A stretch of 64,000 nt of DNA, taken from positions 1,612,001 through 1,676,000 of the forward strand of contig OY969703.1 in NCBI GenBank assembly GCA_963702075.1, written 5' to 3'. Source of the stretch: VAYN01 sp963702075. GTDB taxonomy: Bacteria > Actinomycetota > Thermoleophilia > Solirubrobacterales > 70-9. The position numbers and the translations under genes are program-made. Below are positions 24,725 to 34,205 of the stretch, one piece after another. The notes beneath the pieces were generated by a model. It was given only the letters and a program-made list of their open reading frames with translations. It had not been told where the DNA came from and made no database searches. The number at the start of each line of letters is the position of its first letter. Position 1 is the stretch's first letter.

Positions 24725-25432
24725 ATGATCAGTGGATCCAAAAGTCCCTTGAACGCCATCAGGGACGATGTGCTGAAGGCTGTCCTTGTCACCTTGGCGG
24801 TTGCGTTCGCAACCGGGTTGGCCGGGGCGGTGATGTCGGGGGCATGGCAGAAGGGCCTCTTGGCGGCATGCGGTCTTGCCGTCGTGGCGCTGGTGGTGAT
24901 CCTCGTGGCTGCGGCCGCCTGGCATTCCCAGGAGCTGGAAGAAGTCAACTTCGAGGAGATGCGTTCGCAGGACGTAGAGGAGCGCGGTGTGTCGAGCTAT
25001 GAGCGAGAACAGCGTGAGCACGTAGCGCGGGCGGCCGGGCGCTATCGCGACGAGACGGGCAAGAAGGCGGACCACCACGCGATGATCGAGCGGGGGCGAC
25101 GACAGATGTCGAAGTCCCGCCCGGCCTCAATGGAGTTGCTTTTGGTCGACGACGACGGGCCGAAATCGCCTCGCCCGATCGCGCAGGCGGGTCGGTTCGA
25201 CCAAACCGAGCTTTCAACGCCGACCCGGCTGCTCGCGTGGATCGATTCCCTCGGTGATCGCGTATACGGGTGCTCGATCTCGGTCTCGGGAGGGCGCTGG
25301 CGCATCTTCGGGATTCGCGATTCCGCAATCGATCATTACGACCGTGCCGAGATCCAGCGTCTTGCTTCCTGGCTGATGTCCTTGGACCTCGCCCACCAAA
25401 TCGGAACCGACTCGATGGAGGAATCGGCATGA
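24725..25432 (+). CDS. Hypothetical membrane protein with cytoplasmic C-terminal domain
   Basis: 235 aa, not recognised. Two membrane spans near the N-terminus (about residues 14-36 and 43-66, a hairpin), then a long charged region and a C-terminal part (~150-235) with mixed alpha/beta character ('RLLAWIDSLGDRVYGCSISVSGGRWRIFGI'). ATG 24725 has GGAGGGG about 9-15 nt upstream, a good ribosome site. Its stop overlaps the next start (ATGA), so the two membrane proteins are coupled. It follows the ROK gene by 96 nt in the same direction. Confidence 0.7.
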   Translation: MISGSKSPLNAIRDDVLKAVLVTLAVAFATGLAGAVMSGAWQKGLLAACGLAVVALVVILVAAAAWHSQELEEVNFEEMRSQDVEERGVSSYEREQREHVARAAGRYRDETGKKADHHAMIERGRRQMSKSRPASMELLLVDDDGPKSPRPIAQAGRFDQTELSTPTRLLAWIDSLGDRVYGCSISVSGGRWRIFGIRDSAIDHYDRAEIQRLASWLMSLDLAHQIGTDSMEESA

Positions 25433-26196
25433 AATCCGTTACTCACCTGCCCGAGCAGTGGCGGCCGGCGATCAAGAACTCCATCGGCAGGAGCCCCCTG
25501 GTGCGGTCGGCGGCGGCGCTGACCGCCGCCGTGGCGCTATTCACCTTTCCACGTCTCCTCGAGGCGCCGCCCAGGGGCTTCGTCCTCCTGTCCCTCTCGG
25601 GACTGGCTCTGGGGGCATTCATGGTGGGGGCCCTGGTCCTCCTCCAGTCGGCGGCGATCAGGAGGATCCGGCACCTGCGGAACAGCAGTAAGAAGCAGCT
25701 GGACGAACTGTCGCGCTGCACGCTCTATTCCGAACAGGTCCAGCACTCGCTAGTGGAGATCGTCGACTACCGCACCGGGACCAAGCACCGGGAGGTGCTG
25801 GAGCTGGTGCAGCGGATCCTCGACTCCGCTGTGACGCCGATGGCTGTGGCGTTCGATCCCTCCGTCCGCTTCTACGTGGTCGAAACCACGGTCAGCCATC
25901 ACCTGGTGGTGGCCCGCAGCGGCAGTGAGATCTTCGCCATCGACCCGGGGAAAAGTTGTCCAACCGATCGCACCCTCGAAGAGGTGGCTTCCGGGCTCGG
26001 GGCATACTCGCTGATCGTCCCGCTCTCCTTGCGGGGTGGGAGGTGCAACCTGGTGATGCTGTCCGACAGCCATCCGACTCGAGCCGACCACGGGTTTGTC
26101 GAGCAGCTCGGACTGCTTCTCTCCCTCGCCGAGGAACCGTCGCGAAGCAGATCCCAGTACCGCCGACGGTCAACGGCGAGGTTGAGGGCGGTCTGA
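25429..26196 (+). CDS. Hypothetical membrane protein, possible GAF-like sensor
   Basis: 255 aa, not recognised. Two membrane spans in the first third (about residues 26-44 and 51-71), a short helical linker with heptads (~75-110), then a soluble domain (~112-240) whose alternating strands ('PMAVAFDPSVRFYVVETTVSHHLVVA', 'YSLIVPLSLRGGRCNLVML') and overall size recall GAF domains; that assignment is only a structural impression. No kinase or cyclase domain follows. It is coupled by an ATGA overlap to the previous membrane protein, so the two may form a complex. A leaderless-type promoter for cysK starts 29 nt after its stop. Confidence 0.7.
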   Translation: MKSVTHLPEQWRPAIKNSIGRSPLVRSAAALTAAVALFTFPRLLEAPPRGFVLLSLSGLALGAFMVGALVLLQSAAIRRIRHLRNSSKKQLDELSRCTLYSEQVQHSLVEIVDYRTGTKHREVLELVQRILDSAVTPMAVAFDPSVRFYVVETTVSHHLVVARSGSEIFAIDPGKSCPTDRTLEEVASGLGAYSLIVPLSLRGGRCNLVMLSDSHPTRADHGFVEQLGLLLSLAEEPSRSRSQYRRRSTARLRAV

Positions 26197-26224
26197 ATCG
26201 GGGCCGGGCTCATCCTGCGACCAC

Positions 26225-26230
26225 TAAGCT
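26225..26230 (+). promoter_or_regulatory. -10-like hexamer for cysK
   Basis: TAAGCT ends exactly 6 nt before ATG 26237, and no ribosome site is present, suggesting a leaderless cysK-cysE transcript. Confidence 0.5.
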
Positions 26231-26236
26231 CGCGCG

Positions 26237-27156
<920 letters not shown>

Positions 27157-27160
<4 letters not shown>

Positions 27161-27885
27161 ACCGCTGGAAACGACTGCTGAAGGAGATCCACGCGGACGT
27201 CAAGGCCGCCCGCGAGCGCGACCCCGCCGCCCAGGGCGTCTCCAGCTTCGAGATCCTCAGCAGCTGGGCGGGGGTGCAGGCGTTGTTGGCTCACCGGGCG
27301 GCGCACGCGCTGATGGAAGCCGGGGTGCCGCTGCTGCCTCGGATCATCGCCTACCTGACGCGGGCGATAACCGGGATCGAGATCCATCCCGCCGCGCAGA
27401 TCGGCAACGAGTTCTTCATCGACCACGGCTCCGGCGTCGTGATCGGCGAGACCGCCTCGATCGGCAACTGCGTCACCCTCTACCAGGGCGTCACTCTCGG
27501 CGGCACCGGCTTCCAGCGCGGCAAGCGCCACCCGACCCTCGGCGACAACGTCACCGTCGGCTCCGGGGCGAAGCTGCTGGGGCCGATCGCGGTCGGCGAC
27601 GGGGCGAAGATCGGCGCCAACACCGTCGTCGTCGAGGACGTGCCGCCGGGTGCGACCGTGGTCGGCAACCCCGGCCACCCGGTGAAACTCGAAGGCAAAC
27701 GGGTCGAAGGCCCGGACGCCGATTGGATCCACCTGCCCGACCCGATCGCCGAGGCGATCAAGGCGCTCTCGGAGCGCATCGCCGAGGTCGAGGAGCGGCT
27801 CGCGCAGCTCGACGGCGGCAAGGGTCCCTCGGCCGAGGTGGCGAGGATCGAGCCGCGCACCGGCCGCTCCTCCGCCGGCGGTTGA
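27157..27885 (+). CDS. cysE: Serine O-acetyltransferase
   Basis: 242 aa. Acetylates serine with acetyl-CoA, the committed step to cysteine. N-terminal helical domain (residues ~1-75, 'QGVSSFEILSSWAGVQALLAHRAAHAL') followed by left-handed beta-helix hexapeptide repeats (~80-185): 'GIEIHPAAQIGNEFFIDHGSGVVIGETA' includes the catalytic Asp-His pair, and 'GGTGFQRGKRHPT' forms the loop over the active site. A C-terminal extension of ~45 residues with a helix replaces the short tail of E. coli CysE; the last residue is Gly, not Ile, so classic docking into CysK is not assured. ATG overlaps the cysK stop. Confidence 0.93.
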
Positions 27886-27943
27886 GCGCCGACGGCTGCG
27901 GTAGCTTGCGGCCGCCACCCGTCCTCGTCTGAAAGGTCCTCCC

Positions 27944-28540
27944 TTGAGAAAGCTTCACCTGGCGCTGCTGCCCGCGCTCCTGCTCGCTCTTGCCCTCGGT
28001 CTCGCCGCCTGCGGTGGCGGTGGCGAAAGCGACGAAGACAAGATCACCAGCATGATCGAGGAATCCGCGACCAGCACCGATCCCTCGATCTGCAAGGAAA
28101 CGCAGACCCAGGCCTTCATGGAACAGACCAGCGGCGGCGCCAGCGGCAAGGACGCGGTCAAGGAATGCGAAGAAGAAACCAAGGCCGGCGAAGGCAACCC
28201 GGATTCGGTCCAGGTCAGCAAGGTCGAAGCTGACGGCGGCAAGGCGACCGCCGACGTCGCTTTCAAGGGCGGGACCTTCGACAAGCAGACGGTGGAAGTC
28301 GCGCTGGTCGAAGAGGACGGCGACTGGAAGCTCGACGAACTGACCGGCTTCGCGAAGTTCGATTCCGCGGTCTTCGTCGGCGCTCTGGCCAAACAGCTCG
28401 AAGAAGAGCCGGAAATCGAACCGCAGGTCGCCAGCTGCATCGTCGAAGGGCTGGAAGAAGCGCCGGAAGAAGAACTCGAAACGCTGGTGATCGAAAACAA
28501 CACGCAGCCGATCGTCGAACTGGCCGAAAGCTGCGAATAG
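27944..28540 (+). CDS. Putative lipoprotein
   Basis: 198 aa. Signal peptide with a basic start (MRKLH), a leucine-rich core and a lipobox 'LAAC' (Cys ~residue 25), followed by a Gly/Ser linker: a lipoprotein anchored outside the membrane. The mature part is acidic with four further cysteines and no recognised domain; its size and a 'VTIARV'-like lack of motifs suggest a small DUF-type substrate or scaffold protein. TTG start 27944, with AGGTCC just upstream. Of 32 glutamates, 29 use GAA, the reverse of the neighbouring cytoplasmic genes. Monocistronic. Confidence 0.8.
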   Translation: MRKLHLALLPALLLALALGLAACGGGGESDEDKITSMIEESATSTDPSICKETQTQAFMEQTSGGASGKDAVKECEEETKAGEGNPDSVQVSKVEADGGKATADVAFKGGTFDKQTVEVALVEEDGDWKLDELTGFAKFDSAVFVGALAKQLEEEPEIEPQVASCIVEGLEEAPEEELETLVIENNTQPIVELAESCE

Positions 28541-28562
28541 CGACAAGGCGCCCTGAAGGCCC

Positions 28563-28590
28563 CCGCCGAGCGCCTGGCTATGCTCGGCGG
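28563..28590 (+). promoter_or_regulatory. Palindrome overlapping the -10 region of pcrA
   Basis: Nine-base arms CCGCCGAGC (28563-28571) and GCTCGGCGG (28582-28590) with 10 nt between, ending at the base before the GTG start. The -10-like hexamer TATGCT (28579-28584) lies inside it, exactly 6 nt before GTG. If the mRNA is leaderless, the palindrome is DNA only and would act as an operator; if transcribed, it would block the start codon. Confidence 0.55.
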
Positions 28591-30861
28591 GTGAGCCTGC
28601 AGGAGCAGTTCGACGCGTCCGCGGAGGCGCATGAGCAGCCGCCGGCGGCGCCGACCGAGCCCGGCGCCGACCGCATCGAACGGCTGCTCTCTGGCCTGAA
28701 CGGCCCACAACGCGAGGCGGTCGAGCATGGCGGTGGGCCGCTGCTGGTCCTGGCCGGGGCCGGCTCGGGCAAGACCCGCGTCCTCACCCACCGGATCGCT
28801 TACCTGTTGGCGACCGGCGAAGCGCGGCCGGGAGAGATCCTCGCGATCACCTTCACCAACAAGGCGGCGGCGGAGATGCGCGAGCGGGTCGGCCAGCTGG
28901 TCGGCCGCTCGGTGCGGGCGATGTGGGTGACGACCTTCCACTCGGCCTGCGCGCGGATGCTGCGCGTCGACGCCGAGCGGCTCGGCTACTCGAAGGGCTT
29001 CACGATCTACGACCAGTCGGACTCGCTGCGGATGCTGAAACGGTGCCTGACGGAGCTTGGCGTCGACCCGAAACGCTTTCCGCCCCGCGCGGTCCACGCG
29101 AAAATCTCGGGGGCGAAGAACCAGCTGGTCGATTCCGACTCCTACAACGAAGGCGCTGTCGGAGACTTCGAGGAGATCGTCGCCGAAGCGTTCCCGCTCT
29201 ACGAGAAGCGGATGCGCGAAGCCAACGCGATGGACTTCGACGACCTCCTGGTCCGCGCCGTCAACGTGATCGAGCTCTTCGAGGAGGTGCGCGAGCGCTG
29301 GCGGCGCACCTTCCGCCACGTCCTCGTCGACGAGTACCAGGACACCAACCACACCCAGTACCGGCTGCTGCAACTGCTGGCCGGCGAGCACAAGAACCTG
29401 ATGGTCGTCGGCGACAACTCGCAGTCGATCTACGGCTTCCGCCACGCCGACGTCCGCAACATCCTCGACTTCGAACACGACTTCAAAGACGCTGAGGTGG
29501 TCAAGCTCGAGCAGAACTACCGCTCGACCCAGACCATCCTCTCCGCCGCCAACGCGGTGATCGAACGCAACCGCGAAGGCCTGCGCAAGGAGCTCTGGAC
29601 CGAAGAGACCGGGGGAGAGCAGGTCCAGCTCAACGAGCTGACCGACGAGCACGAGGAGGCGCGCTGGGTGGCGGGCGAGATCGGCCGGCTGGAAGAGGAG
29701 GACGGCGTCAGCCGCTCCGAGGTCGCCGTCTTCTACCGGACCAACGCGATGAGCCGGGTGCTCGAGGACACGCTGCAGCGCTTCGACGTCTCCTACCAGG
29801 TGATCGGCGGCACCAAGTTCTACGAACGGGCCGAGATCAAGGACGCGATCGCCTACCTCAGCCTGCTCGCCAACCCAGCGGATCTCGTCTCCTTCGGCCG
29901 GGTTGTCAACAGTCCCCGCCGCGGCATCGGCAATACCACCCAGAGCCGGATCGCCTCGCACGTCAACACCACCGGCCTGCCGGTCTGGGAGGCGATCGAG
30001 CGGGTCGAGGAGGTGCCGGGGCTGAGCGGCGGTGCGGTCAAGAACGTCTCCCGCTTCTACGAGATCATGGCGACGCTGCGCGATCGCGCCGACGCGGAAG
30101 GGCCCGTGGCGACGCTGCTGGAGACCGTCCTGCACGAGAGCGGTTACCTCGAAGCGCTGGCGGCGGAGCGGACGATCGAGGCCGAAGGCCGGGCCGAAAA
30201 CCTGGAAACGCTGATCGCCGGCGCCGCCGAGTTCGACATCGAGCGCGAACGCGAGGGCGCGAGCGAAGTCTCGCCCTTGGACGAGTACCTGCAGCAGATC
30301 TCGCTCTACACCGAGCAGGACGGGCTGAAGGACGAGCAGGAGCTGGTGACGCTGATGACCCTGCACAACGCCAAGGGGCTCGAGTACGACACGGTCTTCA
30401 TCGTCGGCTGCGAGGAGGGCGCTTTTCCGCACATGCGGGCGCTCGAAGAGGGAGGCGAAGAAGAGGAGCGGCGCCTCTGTTACGTCGGCATCACCCGCGC
30501 CCGCAAGCGCCTCTACATGACCTGGGCGCGCGAGCGCCGCCTCTTCGGCCGTGCCGAGCACAACCTTCCGTCGCGCTTCGTCGACGAGCTGCCGAGCGAG
30601 CTGACCGAGAGCCACTCGAGCGCGGCCCGGAGCCTGGGGACGAGCTGGGGGACCCCGACCGCGAACGCGGTCGATCCAGTGCAGCCGCTCGATCCGGGGC
30701 CGGCCCTGGAGATGCAGACCGGCGACGACGTCGTCCACGCCAGCTTCGGCGACGGGGTGGTGACCGGAGTCGAGCCGGGCGGCGTGATCGTCGTTCGCTT
30801 CTCCGGTGACGGCGTCGAGCGCAAGCTGATGGCCGACTACGCGCCAATCCGAAAGAGATAG
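28591..30861 (+). CDS. pcrA: ATP-dependent DNA helicase PcrA/UvrD
   Basis: 756 aa, superfamily I 3'-5' helicase acting in nucleotide excision repair and in removing RecA or stalled transcription complexes. Walker A 'AGAGSGKT' (residues ~54-61), motif II 'DEYQDTNHTQYRLL' (~246), motif III 'GDNSQSIYGFR' (~274), motif IV 'LEQNYRS' (~306), motif V 'TLHNAKGLEYDTVF' (~589) and motif VI 'RRLCYVGITRARKRL' (~628). The C-terminal ~45 residues ('GDDVVHASFGDGVVTGVEPGG') are the Tudor-like RNA-polymerase-binding tail found in PcrA. A ~25-residue acidic N-terminal extension precedes the core. GTG start. folD follows after 2 nt. Confidence 0.94.
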   Translation: MSLQEQFDASAEAHEQPPAAPTEPGADRIERLLSGLNGPQREAVEHGGGPLLVLAGAGSGKTRVLTHRIAYLLATGEARPGEILAITFTNKAAAEMRERVGQLVGRSVRAMWVTTFHSACARMLRVDAERLGYSKGFTIYDQSDSLRMLKRCLTELGVDPKRFPPRAVHAKISGAKNQLVDSDSYNEGAVGDFEEIVAEAFPLYEKRMREANAMDFDDLLVRAVNVIELFEEVRERWRRTFRHVLVDEYQDTNHTQYRLLQLLAGEHKNLMVVGDNSQSIYGFRHADVRNILDFEHDFKDAEVVKLEQNYRSTQTILSAANAVIERNREGLRKELWTEETGGEQVQLNELTDEHEEARWVAGEIGRLEEEDGVSRSEVAVFYRTNAMSRVLEDTLQRFDVSYQVIGGTKFYERAEIKDAIAYLSLLANPADLVSFGRVVNSPRRGIGNTTQSRIASHVNTTGLPVWEAIERVEEVPGLSGGAVKNVSRFYEIMATLRDRADAEGPVATLLETVLHESGYLEALAAERTIEAEGRAENLETLIAGAAEFDIEREREGASEVSPLDEYLQQISLYTEQDGLKDEQELVTLMTLHNAKGLEYDTVFIVGCEEGAFPHMRALEEGGEEEERRLCYVGITRARKRLYMTWARERRLFGRAEHNLPSRFVDELPSELTESHSSAARSLGTSWGTPTANAVDPVQPLDPGPALEMQTGDDVVHASFGDGVVTGVEPGGVIVVRFSGDGVERKLMADYAPIRKR

Positions 30862-30863
30862 CG

Positions 30864-31712
30864 GTGGCCGCCCGGGCAATCGACGGCAAAGCGGTTGCCG
30901 CCGCGGTGCGGGAGCGGGTCAGGGTCGACGTCGCCGCCTACAGGGAGGAGGCCGGGCGTACTCCAGGTCTGGCCACGGTGCTGGTGGGGGAGGACGCTGC
31001 CTCGCAGGTGTATGTGGGGATGAAGCGCCGCAACACCGAGGAGGCGGGCATGCGCTCGATCCACCACGAGCCCGAGGCCTCGGTCCGCGAGGACGAGCTC
31101 CTCGCCCTGGTCCGTGAGCTGAACGAGGACGACGAGGTCGACGGCATCCTCGTCCAGCTGCCTTTGCCCGCTCACATCGACGAGAACGCGATCGTCGCCG
31201 CGATCGACCCGAAGAAGGACGTCGACGGCTTGACCCCGATCAGCGCCGGCATGCTGGCGCACGGCGCTCCCGGCCTGGTGCCCTGCACGCCCCGCGGTGT
31301 GATGGAGCTGCTCGCCCACGAGGGGGTCGAGCTGGAGGGCGCCGAGGCGGTGGTCGTCGGGCGCTCGAAGCTGGTCGGCGTGCCGGTCGCGCGCCTGCTG
31401 CTGGCGGCGAACGCGACCGTGACGATGTGCCATTCGCGCACCTGCGACCTCGATGCGGTCTGCCGCCGGGCGGACGTGCTGGTGGCGGCGGTGGGGGTGC
31501 CCCGCCTGCTCGGGGCCGAGGCGGTGAAGCCGGGCGCGGTCGTGATCGACGTCGGGGTCAATCGCCTCGATGAGGGGCTCGTCGGCGACGTCGATTACGA
31601 GGCCGTCGCCGAGGTCGCCGCGGCGATCACCCCGGTCCCTGGCGGGGTAGGGCCGATGACGATCGCGATGCTCTTGTCGAACACGCTCGAAGCCGCCAGG
31701 CAAAGGTTTTGA
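30864..31712 (+). CDS. folD: Bifunctional methylenetetrahydrofolate dehydrogenase / cyclohydrolase
   Basis: 282 aa. Interconverts 5,10-methylene-THF, methenyl-THF and 10-formyl-THF in one-carbon metabolism. Catalytic 'YVGMKRRNTEE' (the Tyr and the Lys of the YxxxK element near residues 51-55), 'GILVQLPLP' near 94, the 'PKKDVDGL' loop near 115, and the NADP-binding 'VVVGRSKLVGVPVA' near 162, then 'VGVPRLLGAEAVKPGAVVIDVGVN' and 'TPVPGGVGPMTIA'. GTG start two bases after the pcrA stop, so the genes are cotranscribed. Full length. Confidence 0.94.
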   Translation: MAARAIDGKAVAAAVRERVRVDVAAYREEAGRTPGLATVLVGEDAASQVYVGMKRRNTEEAGMRSIHHEPEASVREDELLALVRELNEDDEVDGILVQLPLPAHIDENAIVAAIDPKKDVDGLTPISAGMLAHGAPGLVPCTPRGVMELLAHEGVELEGAEAVVVGRSKLVGVPVARLLLAANATVTMCHSRTCDLDAVCRRADVLVAAVGVPRLLGAEAVKPGAVVIDVGVNRLDEGLVGDVDYEAVAEVAAAITPVPGGVGPMTIAMLLSNTLEAARQRF

Positions 31713-31756
31713 GGCTCCTGCGGCGTATATCTCGGCAGGCAACCTAGGAGGAAGAG

Positions 31757-32308
31757 ATGGACGTCGACAGGCTCAGTACGGGGGAGAAGATCGCGGGGGT
31801 CTCGGCGATCCTGCTCTTCATCTTCATGTTCTTCGATTGGTTCACCGTCAGCGCTTCGAACGGCTTCGTCAGCGTCAGCGTCGGCGGCAGCGCCTGGGAC
31901 GCGCTCGACGTGATCCCGATCATCCTCCTGATCGCGATCATCGCCGCGGTCGGCGTCGCGGTCGTCCGCCTCACCGAGGCCGACTTCGAGCCGACGATCT
32001 CGATGAACGCGGTCGTCGCGATCCTCGGGATCGTCTCGGTCTTGCTGATCCTCTACCGGATCATCTCTCCGCCCGACTCCGGGTTCTCGGAAATCGACGT
32101 CAGCCCCGCCGTCGGGATCTTCCTCGGCCTGATCGCGGCGGCCGGGATCGGCTACGGCGGCTACCGGGCGATGCAGGAAGAAGGCGCCAGCTTCGGCGAG
32201 ATCGGCGACCGGCTTGGCAGCGGCGGTCGTGGCGGTCCCGGCGGCGGCGGTCAGCCGCCCTCGTCTACCCCGCCGTCGCCCCCTCCGCCGCCACCCCCGA
32301 GTAGCTGA
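31757..32308 (+). CDS. Four-span membrane protein with Pro/Gly-rich tail
   Basis: 183 aa, not assigned. ATG 31757 has a near-perfect Shine-Dalgarno AGGAGG 5-10 nt upstream, and a TATATC hexamer with TTGAGG about 17 nt before it could be its promoter. Four hydrophobic spans at residues ~12-30, 52-72, 84-103 and 117-136, then ~45 residues of Gly, Ser and Pro ending in a polyproline run. The last 44 bp overlap the 3' end of the convergent GMC oxidoreductase gene, so the proline run is written antisense to that enzyme's C-terminus. Similar small membrane proteins with low-complexity tails are common in actinobacteria; function unknown. Confidence 0.75.
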   Translation: MDVDRLSTGEKIAGVSAILLFIFMFFDWFTVSASNGFVSVSVGGSAWDALDVIPIILLIAIIAAVGVAVVRLTEADFEPTISMNAVVAILGIVSVLLILYRIISPPDSGFSEIDVSPAVGIFLGLIAAAGIGYGGYRAMQEEGASFGEIGDRLGSGGRGGPGGGGQPPSSTPPSPPPPPPPSS

Positions 32309-34145
32309 CCGATCCCTCGGCGATGCCGCGCGAGACCTGCTTGGCGAAGGCGATGATCGTCATCATCGGGTTGACGCCGACGGCCGTCGGGAACAGCGAG
32401 GCGTCGGCGACATAGAGGCCGGGCGTGCCGTTCACCGACCCGTCCGGCGCGCAGACCCCACGGCGTGGATCGGCTGAGATCCGCGCCGTCGCCTGCGGGT
32501 GGAAGGCCTCGAGCCGCAGCTCGGAGGGCTTGAAGCGGGTCGCCTCGAAGGTCGCGAGGTCGCCGGGCCGCAGGACGCCGGCGCGGGCGATGTTGGGATA
32601 GACCTCGGTGGCGCCGGCGGCGAAGTGGATTTCCGCCGCGCGGGCGATGCCGAAGATGACCTTGCCGGCGTCCTCGTCGTTTAGGCGGTACTTGGCCCGC
32701 AGGGCGCCATCGTTGGCGAGTCCCATCATGCCGACCGAGCTGTCGCGAAGCTGGACGCCGATCGAGCCGACCCGGCCGAAGTCGAGCATCGCCTGTTGGT
32801 GCTCGGTGCCGGTCCCGACCAGCCAGGCGCCGCCGAAGGCCAGCGGGGTGAAGGTCGCCTCCAGCAGGACCCCGCGGTCCTCCTCCCACTGGTCGAGGTA
32901 GTAGCTCTGCATGACCCCGTCCCAGCCGCGCACCTCCTCCGCGTAGCGGGCGCCGACCCAGCAGGCGGGGTGGATGCGAAGGTTGCGGCCGACCTGGGAG
33001 CCGCCGAGGCCTGAGCGCAGCAGCAGCTCCGGAGTGCCGAGCGAGCCGCCGGCGGCGATCACCGCCCGCTTCGCGCGCACCGTGAACCTGCGCCGACGCC
33101 CGCTCGCGTCGCGGGCCGAACAGACGACGCCGACGGCCCGGCCGCCCTCGACCAGGACCCGCTGCGCCTCGACCCCGGTTCGCAGCCGCGCTCCGGCGGC
33201 GACCGCGCGCGGCAGGTAGCTGACGTGCATCCCGCGCTTGGCGTCGATCGTGCAGCCGTAGGGACAGGAGCTGCACTGGACGCAGCTGCCAGCGTTGCGA
33301 TGGATCGGGCCGCCGCTGAAGCCGAGCGCCGCCGCGCCCTCCATCGCCAATTGGCCGTTGCGGCCCATCCGGTTCGGGTCGAGCTGGGTGACGCGGAGGA
33401 AGCCCTCGGCCTCGGCGTAGTCCTCGGCTAGCTCGTGCGCCCAGGAGAGGCCGAACTCGCCGCGCCACTCCTCAAGCACCGACTCAGGAGCGCGGAAGCA
33501 GGTGCCGGAGTTGATCACCGTGGTGCCGCCGACCACTTTCGCCACCGGGACCGGGATCGGCGGCCTGCCTTCGGCGATCGTCAGTCCGGCTTCGCGGTAA
33601 AGGGCCTGGATCGCCTGCAGCCGATCGGCTGGGTAGTTGTCGCGGTTGTAGTGGTCGCCCGCCTCCAGCACGAGGACGTCGAGCCCGGCCTCGGCCAGGG
33701 TCGCGGCGGCGACGGCGCCGCCGGCGCCCGAGCCGACGATGACGACGTCGCATTCCTCGCCCTCGCCGCGTGGCTCGGTCTCGCCGAGCGAGCCGGCCGG
33801 CTCGGGCAGGGTGCCGTCGGCAAGGGCGCAGGCAGTGACGGTCCCGATCCGCGCCTCGACCTCCGGCGCCACCGCGTAGCCGAGAGTCGAGAACAGCTTG
33901 CCCATCAGCAGCAGGTCGTGGTGAAGGGGGAAGCGCGAGGAGTCGAGCTTGCCGAGGAAGTCCTGGGCCGCCGCCGGGTCCAGGCGGCTGAAGCGCCAGG
34001 GGAAAGGCAGCCACTCGAAAGCGCGCAGGCCGAGGCGCAGGCGCAGCAGAAGCGCCGGCGAGAGCGAGCCGATGAAGCTCGCGACCGGTCCGGAGACGTC
34101 GACGTCGCGCTCCGCCGCGGGCAGGCCGTCGATCCCCGGCGCCAT
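32265..34145 (-). CDS. GMC-family FAD-dependent oxidoreductase with N-terminal extension
   Basis: 626 aa from the first usable ATG (34145). FAD-binding 'VIVGSGAGGAVAAATLAEAG' (near residues 135-154), GMC signature region 'VVGGTTVINSG' (~220), a cysteine cluster 'CVQCSSCPYGC' (~293-303) that could hold an Fe-S or metal site, and the C-terminal active-site region 'GVNPMMTIIAFAKQ'. Likely oxidises an alcohol, aldose or sterol; substrate not determinable. The N-terminal ~110 residues are an alpha-helical extension. Homology to such extensions ('LSAAEQRTLSAICAAM') continues upstream of ATG 34145 for 20 codons to a TGA with no ATG, GTG or TTG available. That TGA is the stop of the membrane protein at 34206-34649, which is in the same reading frame. 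Confidence 0.85.
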   Translation of the reverse strand: MAPGIDGLPAAERDVDVSGPVASFIGSLSPALLLRLRLGLRAFEWLPFPWRFSRLDPAAAQDFLGKLDSSRFPLHHDLLLMGKLFSTLGYAVAPEVEARIGTVTACALADGTLPEPAGSLGETEPRGEGEECDVVIVGSGAGGAVAAATLAEAGLDVLVLEAGDHYNRDNYPADRLQAIQALYREAGLTIAEGRPPIPVPVAKVVGGTTVINSGTCFRAPESVLEEWRGEFGLSWAHELAEDYAEAEGFLRVTQLDPNRMGRNGQLAMEGAAALGFSGGPIHRNAGSCVQCSSCPYGCTIDAKRGMHVSYLPRAVAAGARLRTGVEAQRVLVEGGRAVGVVCSARDASGRRRRFTVRAKRAVIAAGGSLGTPELLLRSGLGGSQVGRNLRIHPACWVGARYAEEVRGWDGVMQSYYLDQWEEDRGVLLEATFTPLAFGGAWLVGTGTEHQQAMLDFGRVGSIGVQLRDSSVGMMGLANDGALRAKYRLNDEDAGKVIFGIARAAEIHFAAGATEVYPNIARAGVLRPGDLATFEATRFKPSELRLEAFHPQATARISADPRRGVCAPDGSVNGTPGLYVADASLFPTAVGVNPMMTIIAFAKQVSRGIAEGSVSYSGVAAEGATAG

Positions 34146-34205
34146 CGCCGCGCAGATCGCGCTCAGGGTGCGCTGCTCAGCGGCCGAGAGCCCTGGCGCG
34201 CGCCT

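Noticed and set aside
27955..30879. A minus-strand open frame of about 970 codons opposite the lipoprotein, pcrA and folD
   Set aside because: It is antisense to pcrA, which has every helicase motif; its own translation is Arg/Val/Asp-rich without domains, a normal by-product of high GC.
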